Shown one piece after another: positions 8,691 through 18,142 of a stretch of DNA of 64,000 nucleotides (position 1 is the stretch's first letter; each line of letters begins with the position of its first letter). The translations under genes and the position numbers were made by a program. A model generated the notes under the pieces. It had not been told where the DNA came from. It did not search any database and was given only the letters and a program-made list of their open reading frames with translations. This stretch comes from a bacterium (GTDB lineage: Bacteria > Electryoneota > Electryoneia > Electryoneales > Electryoneaceae), in assembly GCA_028278125.1 (NCBI GenBank), contig JANQEY010000148.1, positions 16,520 to 80,519 on the forward strand, in the 5' to 3' direction.

Positions 8691-9944
8691 TTATACTTCA
8701 CTCCAGTACTTTGCCAGGTGTAAAATTGTTTCAGTTGCCTTTAACATGCTCGACTCTGCAACCCACTCTCGGCGGGAGTGGAAGAGGAGGCCACCGGCAA
8801 AAATGTTCGGTGTTGGATGACCCAATTGTGTAAGTCGTGCGCCATCTGTCCCACCACGAATTGATTTCCTGATGACTTTTACACCAACGTCTTCAATAGC
8901 TTTTTGCGCCAGGTCCATCACCTCGGGTGTTTCCCTGATAATATCACGCATATTCTGGTACTGGTGTTTAAACTGCAGGTCGATGCCCAGCCCCGGATTT
9001 TTCTTGAGAAAATATTCCTTGAGACTTTCCAGCAATGCCATCCGTTCTTTATTAATATCTTCTTCAAAATCACGGATGATCATCACCAGTTTGGCATTTT
9101 CGAAATCACCTTCGATGTTGACAACATGGAAAAATCCTTCATGTTTTTCGGTTGTCGCGGGAGTCTGCCATTCAGGGAGGGCAGCAGCAAATTGACCGGC
9201 TATCAATACTGCGTTTACCATTTTACCCTTAGCGTATCCTGGGTGAACGCCAACGCCCTTAAACACTACGTCCGCGCGCCAGGCATCAAAATTCTCACCT
9301 TCCAGTTCGCCGGGATAACCACCATCAAATGTATAACAGAACCTCGGCAGCCAGTCTTCATCGATCTTCACCGTTCCCGCACCAATCTCCTCATCGGGAG
9401 TAAAACATACCTTTATTTCACCATGCTTTAATTCCGGGTATTTTTTAAAGGTTGCCATTGCAGCCATAATTTCAGCTACACCCGCCTTATCATCCGCGCC
9501 AAGTAAAGTTTTACCTGATGCTGTGATTATAGTATCCCCTACAAAGTCGCCCAATTCAGGTGAATCGTCAGTAGACAGTGTAAGTTCAGGATCATCGGGG
9601 TAGGTAATTGTTGAACCATCCCAGTTCTCAATCCTGCGTGGTTTAACATTTTCACCCGGTTGATCTGGTGACGTATCAATATGGGCAAGTAACCCAAAGT
9701 TTGCGGATGTTGCACCATTTGAAGCGGGAAGGATTCCATATACATACGCATGGTCATCACATTTTACATCCTGAAGACCAAGCTCATTCAACTCTGTTTC
9801 AAGCATTTTTGCCAGGTCAAACTGACGTTCTGTTGAGGGTGTTCCCTTGCCGTTTTCATCTGATGTTGTAAATACCTGGACGTAACGAAGAAATCGTTCA
9901 CGAACTTCGCTTTGCATAAAATCACGCATCTCGTCAGAAATCAT
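8691..9944 (-). CDS. pepT: Peptidase T (tripeptide aminopeptidase, M20B)
   Basis: This is a 417-residue cytosolic metallopeptidase that removes N-terminal residues from tripeptides. The two-zinc site of the M20B family is visible: HIDTSPD (H88, D90), GADDKAG (D151) and FTPDEEIG (catalytic E185, ligand E186), followed by YTFDGG and the GGTDGA segment near the C-terminus. FHSRREW supplies the last histidine. Length is as expected. It is first in the minus-strand run leading to mutM and yifB, but an 80-base gap separates it from the GAF gene, so it may be a separate transcript. Confidence 0.95.
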   Translation of the reverse strand: MISDEMRDFMQSEVRERFLRYVQVFTTSDENGKGTPSTERQFDLAKMLETELNELGLQDVKCDDHAYVYGILPASNGATSANFGLLAHIDTSPDQPGENVKPRRIENWDGSTITYPDDPELTLSTDDSPELGDFVGDTIITASGKTLLGADDKAGVAEIMAAMATFKKYPELKHGEIKVCFTPDEEIGAGTVKIDEDWLPRFCYTFDGGYPGELEGENFDAWRADVVFKGVGVHPGYAKGKMVNAVLIAGQFAAALPEWQTPATTEKHEGFFHVVNIEGDFENAKLVMIIRDFEEDINKERMALLESLKEYFLKKNPGLGIDLQFKHQYQNMRDIIRETPEVMDLAQKAIEDVGVKVIRKSIRGGTDGARLTQLGHPTPNIFAGGLLFHSRREWVAESSMLKATETILHLAKYWSEV

Positions 9945-10043
9945 TTCTATACTCCAAATATGTTTAAGTAAAAGTGAATTGTATACAGTGGGATGAAGGT
10001 AATTAATTTTTATCCCTAATAAAAATATATTTACTCCAATAAA

Positions 10044-10067
10044 AAAAGCGGTCTTGCGACCGCTTTT
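10044..10067 (-). terminator. Intrinsic terminator of rho
   Basis: There is a perfect 10-bp stem (AAAAGCGGTC / GACCGCTTTT) with a 4-base loop. On the minus strand it is followed by a run of T residues. It lies 10 bases after the rho stop codon, so it ends the rho transcript and insulates pepT. Confidence 0.9.
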
Positions 10068-10076
10068 GATCTATTC

Positions 10077-11381
10077 CTAGTATGATCGATTTGCTCGTTT
10101 TGGACTGCCCTTTGGACCGCCTTCCGTAGCCTTGGACATACTCATCAGGAACTCTTCGTTTGACTTTGAGTTCCTCATCTTGTCGATGATGAACTTCATG
10201 GTCTCCATCGGGCTGTAATCGGACAACATATTCCTGAGAATCCAGACACGGTTGAGAATATGTTCTTCGAGAATTCTTTCTTCTTTTCGGGTACCACTGC
10301 GGTTTATTTCAATGGCCGGGAATACCCTTGCTTCCGCAAGACGTCTCTCGAGGACAAGTTCCATGTTACCGGTTCCCTTGAACTCTTCAAAGATGACTTC
10401 ATCCATCCTGCTGCCGGTTTCCACGAGAGCAGTAGCCATGATTGTCAGGCTGCCGCCGTTCTCAATATTCCGCGCTGCACCGAAGAATTTTTTCGGTTCG
10501 TAAAGTGCAGTAGCGTCAACACCACCGGATAGAATCCTGCCTGAATGAGGTGCTACCGAGTTATGTGCCCTGGCCAGGCGGGTTATTGAATCAAGAAGAA
10601 TAACGACATCACGACCGTACTCGACCAGTCGTTTGGCTTTTTCGATAACCATGCTGGAAACCTGGATATGCCGTTCTGGTCTTTCGTCAAATGTAGAGGA
10701 GACTACTTCACTCTTAACATTACGCTGGAAGTCGGTAACCTCTTCCGGACGCTCATCTATCAGCAGGACAATCAACGTTATTTCTGGATGGTTAGATTCA
10801 ATAGCGTGCGCTATTTTCTGCAGCAGAACAGTTTTACCTGTTCTTGGCGGGGCGACGATTAGACCGCGTTGTCCCTTGCCAATGGGATCAAATAGATCCA
10901 TAATCCTTGTTGAAAGATCTTTTGGCTCATATTCGAGGTTTATTCTTTCATCGGGATGGAGGGGGACAAGGTTTTCAAACAGGATGGAATCTCGTACTTT
11001 TTCCGGGCTTTCAAAGTTTACTGCTTCGACCTTCAGCAACGCGAAAAATCGTTCATTCTCTTTTGGTGGTCGAATCTGACCGGCTACAATATGTCCCTTT
11101 CGAAGACCGAATCGTTTAATCTGTGAGGGTGAGACATAAATATCATCCGGACCCGGAAGGTAGTTTGAAGCCTGGCTACGGAGAAAGCCATAGCCATCTG
11201 GAAGGATTTCCAATACACCATTTCCGAAAATCAGACCTTCTTTCTGCGCCTGTTTTTCGAGAATCTTGAAAATCAATTCTTTTCTTGGATAACCACTGTA
11301 ACCTTCGACGCCAACCTCTTTTGCTTTTTTATTGAGGTCTGCGATTTTGAGGTCACTCAATTCGGCAAGTTCCATCTGCAT
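10077..11381 (-). CDS. rho: Transcription termination factor Rho
   Basis: This is a 434-residue hexameric RNA-dependent ATPase that terminates transcription. Domains in order are Rho_N (about residues 1-45, [16 protein letters not shown]), the RNA-binding cold-shock-like domain (about 52-120, [11 protein letters not shown]) and the RecA-like ATPase with Walker A APPRTGKT (177-184). The C-terminal [13 protein letters not shown] segment forms the secondary RNA site. It has no long insertion like those found in some Bacteroidetes and Actinobacteria Rho proteins. It is monocistronic, with its own intrinsic terminator. The 324-base region upstream is shared with the divergent rsmA gene. Confidence 0.97.
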   Translation of the reverse strand: MQMELAELSDLKIADLNKKAKEVGVEGYSGYPRKELIFKILEKQAQKEGLIFGNGVLEILPDGYGFLRSQASNYLPGPDDIYVSPSQIKRFGLRKGHIVAGQIRPPKENERFFALLKVEAVNFESPEKVRDSILFENLVPLHPDERINLEYEPKDLSTRIMDLFDPIGKGQRGLIVAPPRTGKTVLLQKIAHAIESNHPEITLIVLLIDERPEEVTDFQRNVKSEVVSSTFDERPERHIQVSSMVIEKAKRLVEYGRDVVILLDSITRLARAHNSVAPHSGRILSGGVDATALYEPKKFFGAARNIENGGSLTIMATALVETGSRMDEVIFEEFKGTGNMELVLERRLAEARVFPAIEINRSGTRKEERILEEHILNRVWILRNMLSDYSPMETMKFIIDKMRNSKSNEEFLMSMSKATEGGPKGSPKRANRSY

Positions 11382-11705
11382 AAAATCCTTCTAAAAAAAT
11401 GTGAAGAAATTGAAGCTGTTTCTCACGTTATATCTTGATATTTTGTAAGCGAAATTATCGGAATTCCCTTTATCCATGAGGGTAATAGGATGAATATTTA
11501 GAAGATAACTCAATTGCTATACAACCAGGATGTTTATCTAAGATTAATTAATGATATCTGTTGTGTATTAACCCAAATCAGCTGAACGGTAATTTCAATT
11601 CGCCCTAAGCTGGATGATGAACAATATGAGGTATCTATACCGCGGACCGAATGGGTAAGCTCCCTAAAGCTAATAATTCACTATTCTAATTGTCAAGAGC
11701 ATAAT
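11382..11705. other. Divergent intergenic region between rho and rsmA
   Basis: These 324 bases have no gene and must hold the promoters for rho (minus) and rsmA (plus). Rho leaders are often long because of autoregulation, which could explain the length. I see no clear -35/-10 pair or hairpin that I would defend. Confidence 0.5.
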
Positions 11706-12746
11706 GTGATGTTTTTCCTTAAAAGAAAACAAATTTATTGCCTTGCAAGACCTATACAGCTCGGATATCTTTACGGAATGTCGAGAAAGAAAAAAACATC
11801 ACAAAAAAGAAACCTGGAACAGCCCCTTGAAAATTCATACTCGGAAAATGGCATTACAGTTTCCGGTGAAGAGGATTCTGAGAGGTTAGCTGAACCCATC
11901 GGGTATTTCCGTAAACACGGTGGATTGCCTGCGGTTAAAAAATCTCTTGGTCAGAACTGGCTGGTCGATTCTTCAGCAGCAGAGGAGATAGTAAGATCAT
12001 TATCGCTGTCACCAGGTGACAGGGTTATCGAAGTTGGTCCCGGGGGAGGAGCACTGACAAGTATCCTCCTTGATACCGGCGCCAAAGTATCTGCCATAGA
12101 GATTGACCAGAGGATGGTCGAAGTTCTGAAGTCAAAGTTTGAATCAAATGATAACATCGATATTATTCATTCGAATATTCTAACTGCTGAATTTTTAGAT
12201 ATAACAGACGGTGAAAATTTTTCACTCGTTGGAAATCTTCCCTATCATATTACATCTTCACTGTTGTTCAAAATAATGGATCACGCTCGTATTAATCCCG
12301 GCACACTTCGCAGAATTGTCGTGATGATGCAGGTTGAAGTTGCCGAAAGAATTGCTTCGCCACCGGGTCACAGTGATTATGGAATATTATCGGTATTTAC
12401 CAGGTTATGGGGTGATCCGGAACTGGTATTAAAGGTAGACCGCAGCAGTTTCAATCCAGCGCCAAAAGTTGATGCGGGAGTAATTCGGCTTGACCTCGCG
12501 GCATATCCTCGTTATCCTTTGCCCCATTGGCAAACTTTCAAAAGGCTGGTAAAGGGAACATTTCATATGAGACGGAAGATGCTGAGGAACAGCCTTCCGA
12601 CCATCAGCCAGATAAGCGATTGGAAAATGATCGAGTTCGACTGGACTCGCAGACCACAAACTTTATCAACAGAAGAATTTGCCTGGTTAGCAGAACGATT
12701 AATCCCCTTGAAGGATCGTGACAGTGACGGAAGTAAGGACAGATAA
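11706..12746 (+). CDS. rsmA: 16S rRNA dimethyladenosine transferase, N-terminally extended
   Basis: This is a KsgA/RsmA-type methyltransferase that dimethylates two adjacent adenosines near the 3' end of 16S rRNA. The conserved core begins at KKSLGQNWLVD, then the SAM site VIEVGPGGGALT and the catalytic motif NLPYHITS. Family members usually start a few residues before KKSLGQN. Here about 75 residues precede it, rich in Lys, Ser and Glu and without a recognised fold. The ATG at 11706 has an AAGAG sequence 9 bases upstream. A second ATG at 11778 (MSRKKKTSQK) would leave an extension of about 50 residues and is a real alternative. The gene overlaps mgtE by 29 bases. Confidence 0.93.
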   Translation: MMFFLKRKQIYCLARPIQLGYLYGMSRKKKTSQKRNLEQPLENSYSENGITVSGEEDSERLAEPIGYFRKHGGLPAVKKSLGQNWLVDSSAAEEIVRSLSLSPGDRVIEVGPGGGALTSILLDTGAKVSAIEIDQRMVEVLKSKFESNDNIDIIHSNILTAEFLDITDGENFSLVGNLPYHITSSLLFKIMDHARINPGTLRRIVVMMQVEVAERIASPPGHSDYGILSVFTRLWGDPELVLKVDRSSFNPAPKVDAGVIRLDLAAYPRYPLPHWQTFKRLVKGTFHMRRKMLRNSLPTISQISDWKMIEFDWTRRPQTLSTEEFAWLAERLIPLKDRDSDGSKDR

Positions 12747-14106
12747 TCCAAATATCGAACGCCCGGCTCTCGATGATTTGAGAAAAGTACTCACTGAATT
12801 GTTAGACAATGAACAATTTGATGAGATCGGAGCATTTCTCTCTGAACTTCATCCTGCTGAAATTGCTGTCCTTATCGGTGCTTCAGGGGCACTTGAACGA
12901 AATATCGTCTTCGATCTTGTGGGCGAGGAAAACCAGCACGAAGTACTTGCTGAGCTGGAGGAGAGTGACCAGGAAAGACTGCTCGACCGGATGAGTGACG
13001 AAAAAATCGGTGACATTATCGAACAATTGGAATCCGATGATGCAGCCGATATTGTTGGTCTTCTCGATGAGCCGGTCAGGCAGCGTGTGCTTGAAGCCAC
13101 TGAGGCGGAAGATCGTGAAGAAGTGGAAAAACTTCTTCTTTATGACGAAGAATCCGCCGGTGGTTTGATGGCTTTGGAAATGGTCACGGTAAAAGATACC
13201 GTTACCGTCCAGAACGCGATTGAAGTTGTCCGAAAAGCAAAAGTAACTGAAGACATTGATGATATACATTATGTATATGTCGTAGACAGCGAACTTCATC
13301 TGAGGGGCAGGATTTCCATCCTCGATTTGATGCTGGCATCACCAGGGATTAAAGTCAGTGAGATTCTTGATCCTGAAATGATTACAGTACGTGCTGATCT
13401 CGACCAGGAGGAAGTAGCACACATATTCCGCAGGTATGACCTTATCAGTGCACCCGTAGTTGATGAAGATGGACGGTTGATCGGTCGAATTACCGTCGAC
13501 GATATCGTTGATGTTATCCAGGATGAAGCGGAAGAAGATATTGCCCATCTTAGTGGTGCCGGAGAAGAGGAAGTTGGGGAGAGGAACCTTTTACGCATTA
13601 GCAGAGCCCGTCTTCCATGGTTACTGGTAGCATTTTTTGGCGAATTGTTAAGCGCGCTGGTCATCGCTCGATATGAATTTGCCCTTGAACAGCTGCTTAT
13701 AATAGCCTTCTTCATCCCTGTTGTAATCGCGGTGGCAGGAAACGTGGGAATTCAATCATCAACAATTGTAGTTCGTGGATTTGCTACAGGGGAAATTCCA
13801 GTCAACAGAACATTTCAAAGGATTGCCAGGGAGATTGGTGTCGGTTTGATTAACGGGATTGTGATATCTTCGATCTTCATGGGATTGATCTATCTCTGGA
13901 AAGGTGAGTTGATGATAGCCTTTGCTGTCAGTCTTTCACTCATCTGTGTAATTCTTATTGCTGCCATGACGGGTGCCATGATTCCGTTCATCCTGAAGAA
14001 ACTGAAACAGGATCCTGCTCACGCCTCAGGACCTTTTATAACGATGACCAACGACGTTATCGGATTGGCGGTATACCTGATTTTAACCACTACGATTCTA
14101 CTCTGA
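12718..14106 (+). CDS. mgtE: Magnesium transporter MgtE
   Basis: This is a 462-residue MgtE-type Mg2+ channel/transporter in the inner membrane. Domains in order are an acidic MgtE_N helical domain (about 30-130), two CBS domains that sense cytoplasmic Mg2+ (about 135-255), a connecting helix, and five membrane segments from about 290. The pore motif GNVGIQSSTIVVRG and the ASGPF...TND segment with the selectivity aspartate are present. The start is GTG at 12718, inside the 3' end of rsmA (29-base overlap), preceded by AAGGA. It is convergent with the small gene at 14110, with 3 bases between stop codons. No Mg-sensing leader is possible upstream because the start lies in a coding region. Confidence 0.95.
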   Translation: MTVTEVRTDNPNIERPALDDLRKVLTELLDNEQFDEIGAFLSELHPAEIAVLIGASGALERNIVFDLVGEENQHEVLAELEESDQERLLDRMSDEKIGDIIEQLESDDAADIVGLLDEPVRQRVLEATEAEDREEVEKLLLYDEESAGGLMALEMVTVKDTVTVQNAIEVVRKAKVTEDIDDIHYVYVVDSELHLRGRISILDLMLASPGIKVSEILDPEMITVRADLDQEEVAHIFRRYDLISAPVVDEDGRLIGRITVDDIVDVIQDEAEEDIAHLSGAGEEEVGERNLLRISRARLPWLLVAFFGELLSALVIARYEFALEQLLIIAFFIPVVIAVAGNVGIQSSTIVVRGFATGEIPVNRTFQRIAREIGVGLINGIVISSIFMGLIYLWKGELMIAFAVSLSLICVILIAAMTGAMIPFILKKLKQDPAHASGPFITMTNDVIGLAVYLILTTTILL

Positions 14107-14109
14107 GAC

Positions 14110-14394
14110 CTACTTTTTCCCCTTACCCTCAGCTTTTGCCCGGGATAATTCATACAGTTCATTCAGCCGGTTATTCAGTTTCACGAAATACTCTTCAATC
14201 TTTTCAATCTTGTCCACCCTGAAACCATCCAGCAATATCTTACGGTTTTCGTGAACAATCGATTCCGAAAGCTGGATCTGGATGTCATTGACCAGTCTGT
14301 GTAAACCCGGCAGGTCTTTTTCCTTTCGAATCGATTCTAATCGTTCAAGGTAACCCGATAGTTTATCAGCCGTTTGAAGGTGAATTTTAATCAT
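14110..14394 (-). CDS. Small conserved-looking coiled-coil protein, unknown function
   Basis: I do not recognise this 94-residue protein. It is almost entirely helical by composition, with Leu/Ile heptad-like spacing (YLERLESIRK, YFVKLNNRLNELYEL), many Lys and Glu residues and a basic end (KGKGKK). It has no signal peptide, cysteine cluster or membrane segment. It starts 15 bases after the rsgA stop on the same strand and its coding capacity spans almost the whole space to the mgtE stop, which supports it as a real gene co-transcribed with rsgA. A role as a ribosome- or nucleic-acid-associated helper would be a guess. Confidence 0.6.
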   Translation of the reverse strand: MIKIHLQTADKLSGYLERLESIRKEKDLPGLHRLVNDIQIQLSESIVHENRKILLDGFRVDKIEKIEEYFVKLNNRLNELYELSRAKAEGKGKK

Positions 14395-14409
14395 GATAGA
14401 ACTAAATTG

Positions 14410-15387
14410 CTAAATGATTGGTTCATGATCAGTCTGTTGCCTGCCACGTTTCGGCCCTTTCAAAAGGGAATCATATAAAATCCGGTAACTTTTATACCGA
14501 TCAAGGTGGATAAGTGACTCTTCGACGGCTTTTTCAACTGCACATCCCTTTTCACCTATATGTAAACAGTTGCGCCACTCACATTCATGCGCAAAAATTT
14601 CGAATTCTAAATAATGATATCGAAGATCCTCGGGTTCAACCGCCGGGTAAAATTCCCTGATACCGGGTGTGTCGGCGATAAAACTGTTATCTGAAAAAGG
14701 ATAGATATATGTATGAGTTGTTGTATGAACACCTCGACCACTTGTTTCAGAAATCGCAGAAGTGTCCAGGTTTAAATCTTCGATCAGGATATTCAACAGC
14801 GTAGATTTACCAACGCCGGATGCTCCATATAAGAGGCTGGTTCTTCCTTTAAATTCAGCAATCAGCTCCTCTAAACCTTCATTTTTAATTGAACTTATCG
14901 AAAACAGTTTAAATCCTGCAGTTGACCAGGGCTCGCAGTATTCTTGAATATCATCCTCGGAATTCAAGTCGCTCTTGTTAACGACAATGATTGGTTTAAT
15001 TCCTCCAACTGATGCTCCAACGAGTATTCTGTCAACGAGCCTGGGCGAAACAACAGGTTCTCGAATAGTTGCCAGGAGTACAATTTGGTCAATATTGGCG
15101 GCAATTTCCTTTATCCTGCCAAAGACGAATCTCTGGAGGAGGGATTTTCTTTTGTCGATTGATTGTATCCAGCCGTCTTTTGTATCTGACGGAGGTTCAT
15201 AATAGACAACATCTCCGGGAACCGGCATTCCCGTGTATTTATTTTTATTACCCGGTTTAGATTTTCCTTTTGATGGTACCCTGCAGAAATCGAGGATCCC
15301 TGTCCCATTATCCACCAGGACACCTTCACGCATCCGGGTCAGAACCCTGCCGCTATTGTTAGTTTTAATATTCCTGGCTGATGTCAT
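14410..15387 (-). CDS. rsgA: Ribosome small-subunit GTPase RsgA
   Basis: This is a 325-residue circularly permuted GTPase that checks late 30S subunit maturation. The G motifs appear in the permuted order typical of the family: NKSD (G4, 137-140), then GASGVGKST (G1, 188-196), then DTPG (G3, 239-242). An OB-fold precedes them. A zinc-binding segment follows, with C269, C274, H276 and C282. Length is normal. It ends 15 bases before the small coiled-coil gene and begins 13 bases after the CAAX-protease gene, so all are likely one transcript starting at the menA-like gene. Confidence 0.95.
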   Translation of the reverse strand: MTSARNIKTNNSGRVLTRMREGVLVDNGTGILDFCRVPSKGKSKPGNKNKYTGMPVPGDVVYYEPPSDTKDGWIQSIDKRKSLLQRFVFGRIKEIAANIDQIVLLATIREPVVSPRLVDRILVGASVGGIKPIIVVNKSDLNSEDDIQEYCEPWSTAGFKLFSISSIKNEGLEELIAEFKGRTSLLYGASGVGKSTLLNILIEDLNLDTSAISETSGRGVHTTTHTYIYPFSDNSFIADTPGIREFYPAVEPEDLRYHYLEFEIFAHECEWRNCLHIGEKGCAVEKAVEESLIHLDRYKSYRILYDSLLKGPKRGRQQTDHEPII

Positions 15388-15400
15388 CTGCTTCTAATTG

Positions 15401-16048
15401 TTAATTCAGTGGTAATAGTACAAAAATAACAGCATCCCAGATAGCATGGGAGATTATTCCAGGGCCAATGTGTCCAACCTTTTTGTATAACAATCCCCAT
15501 ACAATTCCAGCAATCGCTGCGGCGCCAATTAATGTAATATTCAAAGATGGTACATGGATAATTATATAGAGGAACGTAGCAACCAGGAATCCTTTCCATG
15601 AACCCAGTTTAACACTCAACGTACGCTGAACAAACCCTCGCCAGAAAAGTTCTTCACCCGGTCCAATGGGGAAGAGGAGCAGGGTAAAGATTGTCCATTT
15701 TGACGCCTGGGATCGTGTTCCATATACCGCCTCAACCTGGTCAGTTCCGAATGGCAGTAAACGAACGACTATGTTTCCAACAAAAAATATTCCGTACAAT
15801 ATCACGGCGGTGGCAATCCCGATCAGAATATATCGGTACCAGCTTTTTCTATCAGCTGAAAAAGTATCCCTGTATACCAGTACAGCAATTGATCCAAGGG
15901 TAAAGGTTGCACAGGCTATTACTATCCAGAAAGGTGTCCCGGGTACAGCAAATAAAAAAAACCAGGTTATTGCTGCAGCGACCAGGCAAGTGAGCAGAAG
16001 GGGCAGCCCTGCAACCGGCTGCCCCTTATATTCTTGAGTTAAAAGCAT
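15401..16048 (-). CDS. CPBP family intramembrane metalloprotease (CAAX protease-like)
   Basis: This is a 215-residue polytopic membrane protein of the CPBP/Abi (type II CAAX prenyl endopeptidase-like) family. The three motif blocks are intact: EELFWRG (E132, E133, R137), IIHVPSLN (H165) and HAIWD (H201, D205). Several hydrophobic spans surround them. Bacterial members have varied roles (bacteriocin immunity, protein maturation) that cannot be predicted from the motif. It follows the menA-like gene by only 3 bases. Confidence 0.88.
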   Translation of the reverse strand: MLLTQEYKGQPVAGLPLLLTCLVAAAITWFFLFAVPGTPFWIVIACATFTLGSIAVLVYRDTFSADRKSWYRYILIGIATAVILYGIFFVGNIVVRLLPFGTDQVEAVYGTRSQASKWTIFTLLLFPIGPGEELFWRGFVQRTLSVKLGSWKGFLVATFLYIIIHVPSLNITLIGAAAIAGIVWGLLYKKVGHIGPGIISHAIWDAVIFVLLPLN

Positions 16049-16051
16049 AAT

Positions 16052-16960
16052 TTAGAAATGGATGTAGTGACCGATAACAAAACCGACTATAAACAGGATA
16101 CCAAACTGGAAATGAAGCTGTGCTGTCATTACATCGACCATAGCCCAGTGACTTCTTTCATTCTTTAACGATTCCAGGATAACCTTGTTCACTTTTAGCG
16201 CTGCCGGTATTGTAAGTATCGCCAGCAGGGCAAAGACCGGGGCATGTTTTAAAATAACCAGTGCAGCAAGGACTATATAGGAACTGAACAATAATGTTCC
16301 ATAAATAATCCGGGCTCTTTTCCTGCCAACCAGGCTAGCCTGGGTCTGGAAACCTGAAGCGGTATCGTCTTCAATGTCACGCAGGTTGTTGGCGTATAAA
16401 ATTGCCGCCACCAGGAAACCAACCGGAATTGAAACAATAACCGGGAGAAATTCGAGCCTGCCGACCTGTACAAAATGACCACCCCAGACCATTAAGGGTC
16501 CCATCAAAGCAAATACAAGAAATTCACCGAGCGCTTTATACTTGTATCCGATAGGATTAGCAGTATAAAAATATCCACCTGCAATTCCTGTGAGTCCGAA
16601 AGCTATAATCGGCCATCCCCTTTCGAGGAACAGGTAGATACCAATGAGAAAAGCAAGCCCGAACGCGATAAAACCACCGATCAGGACATGTTTTGGTGCC
16701 ATCTGTTTTTCAACAAGAATACGGCTGCCACCGAATGTTTCCTCGCGGTCAACACCTTTTGTATAATCAAAATAGTCGCTTATAAGATTTGTGCCTGCAT
16801 GCAGGATCAATCCACCCAATACTGCGGCAATCATTAACGGAACCTGGACAACTCCTGTCTGGTAAAAGGCGAGTGCGGTTCCAAGCAAAACCGGTGTGAT
16901 TGAGGCTGTAAATGAAAATGCACGTACAGCCTGTATCCATATTCTAAGTGGGTAAGACAA
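16052..16960 (-). CDS. menA: UbiA-family prenyltransferase, probable MenA
   Basis: This is a 302-residue integral membrane prenyltransferase, most likely 1,4-dihydroxy-2-naphthoate polyprenyltransferase of menaquinone synthesis. The first Asp-rich motif NLISDYFDYTKGVD (N58, D62, D65, D71) and the second one NNLRDIEDD (about residue 190) are those of MenA rather than of ubiquinone UbiA enzymes. About eight hydrophobic spans are visible. A menaquinone pool would be the natural partner of the NrfD/cytochrome b complex encoded at 52474-57334, although that link is inference. It is first in the run with the CAAX protease, rsgA and the small coiled-coil gene. Confidence 0.85.
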   Translation of the reverse strand: MSYPLRIWIQAVRAFSFTASITPVLLGTALAFYQTGVVQVPLMIAAVLGGLILHAGTNLISDYFDYTKGVDREETFGGSRILVEKQMAPKHVLIGGFIAFGLAFLIGIYLFLERGWPIIAFGLTGIAGGYFYTANPIGYKYKALGEFLVFALMGPLMVWGGHFVQVGRLEFLPVIVSIPVGFLVAAILYANNLRDIEDDTASGFQTQASLVGRKRARIIYGTLLFSSYIVLAALVILKHAPVFALLAILTIPAALKVNKVILESLKNERSHWAMVDVMTAQLHFQFGILFIVGFVIGHYIHF

Positions 16961-17066
16961 ATTTATCTCCTTTGTGTACTTTTATTCTGATTAATACTGT
17001 CCGGGAAATATATCTACAACATGTGAATGAGAAAAGTTTATCATCTTGCAAATAGAGTACTGAATA

Positions 17067-17405
17067 TTACCCGCTGAATTTTATTTTATGTTTTTCGCAA
17101 TACGACCTGATTTTTTCCCTTTGATCGCCCTGTATTTCGATCATGGTATTCTTCAAAGTGCCACCCGTACCGCAATACTTTTTAAGTTCCCTGGTCAGTA
17201 AATGCAAACGATCTGGTATTATACCACGTGTTTCGAGTACGGTAACTGTTTTCCCTCCGCGGCCTTTTCGCTCAAACCTGATGATTATTTTTTCTGTCTG
17301 TTTATTGCTGTTGTCAGCTGCTTGAGCTTCCGAATCGTCATTACTCGATTGTGAAACCGGACCAGTACTATAAACCAGTCCATCCTTGTCAGCTTTCCTT
17401 TTCAT
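17067..17405 (-). CDS. eIF1/SUI1-like translation factor (YciH family)
   Basis: This is a 112-residue bacterial homologue of eukaryotic initiation factor eIF1. It opens with the YciH-type signature LVYST, passes through a Ser/Asp/Gln-rich linker (about residues 18-38) and continues into the SUI1 domain with IIIRFERKGRGGKTVTVLE and KKYCGTGGTLKN. In E. coli YciH has been linked to start-codon discrimination and stress. It lies 30 bases after rex and is probably in the gyrA-rex transcript. Confidence 0.9.
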   Translation of the reverse strand: MKRKADKDGLVYSTGPVSQSSNDDSEAQAADNSNKQTEKIIIRFERKGRGGKTVTVLETRGIIPDRLHLLTRELKKYCGTGGTLKNTMIEIQGDQREKIRSYCEKHKIKFSG

Positions 17406-17435
17406 TACTGTTCAATCATGCTGATTGTTTCAGGA

Positions 17436-18110
17436 TCAAGCCATCATCCGAGTTGGCTCGCGACGGTTAGTCAACGCGAAGCTCAATGCCTCAATCTCAA
17501 TCGCCATATTCTCATTCCTGACAAATACCGTATCAGGAACCTGGAGAGTAATAGGCGCAAAGTTAAGAAACGCCCTGATTTTGCAATCAAGAAGGGTATC
17601 TACAACTCCCTGTGCATACTGAGCAGGGACAGCAATAATCGCAATCTTGATCTTATGGAGTTTTATTTCGTCATCCACGTTAGCAAAGTCACGTACTTCA
17701 AGACCGTGATAAGTATTGCCGATTTTGTTCTGGTCATTGTCAAGCAGCACTTTAATCAGGAAACCCTGCTGCCTGAATTGATCATAATCGAGTAGCGCAC
17801 GTCCGATATTACCAGCGCCAATCAAAGCTACATTCCAGGTTTTGTTGATGCCAAGGATACGTGCAATGTTTCTCTGAAGATCGGCTACATAGTATCCAAG
17901 TCCTCTTCTACCGAAGGCACCAAAAAACGAGAGGTCTTTACGTACCTGGGCGGCGGTAAGGTTGTTCATGTCAGCAAGTTCCTGGCTGCTGATTGTTCTC
18001 ATACCACGATCATAAGCAAATTTGAGAGACCTGTAATACTTGCTGAGACGATGTACAGTCGCGTCTGAAATCTTGTTTTCACTTAACAGGTGTCTGCCAA
18101 ATGCATTCAT
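17436..18110 (-). CDS. rex: Redox-sensing transcriptional repressor Rex
   Basis: This is a 224-residue Rex repressor that reads the NADH/NAD+ ratio. The N-terminal winged helix (about 15-75) contains the conserved SSQELADMNNLTAAQVRKDL and FGAFGRRGLGY stretches. The Rossmann domain has GAGNIG at 98-103 and the C-terminal domain-swap helix with FALTN. Rex usually represses fermentation and respiratory genes when NAD+ is high. It lies 32 bases downstream of gyrA and is likely co-transcribed. I did not find a convincing palindromic Rex operator in the window. Confidence 0.95.
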   Translation of the reverse strand: MNAFGRHLLSENKISDATVHRLSKYYRSLKFAYDRGMRTISSQELADMNNLTAAQVRKDLSFFGAFGRRGLGYYVADLQRNIARILGINKTWNVALIGAGNIGRALLDYDQFRQQGFLIKVLLDNDQNKIGNTYHGLEVRDFANVDDEIKLHKIKIAIIAVPAQYAQGVVDTLLDCKIRAFLNFAPITLQVPDTVFVRNENMAIEIEALSFALTNRREPTRMMA

Positions 18111-18142
18111 AACTACCCCCTGTCAATGCAGGATTAAAATTA

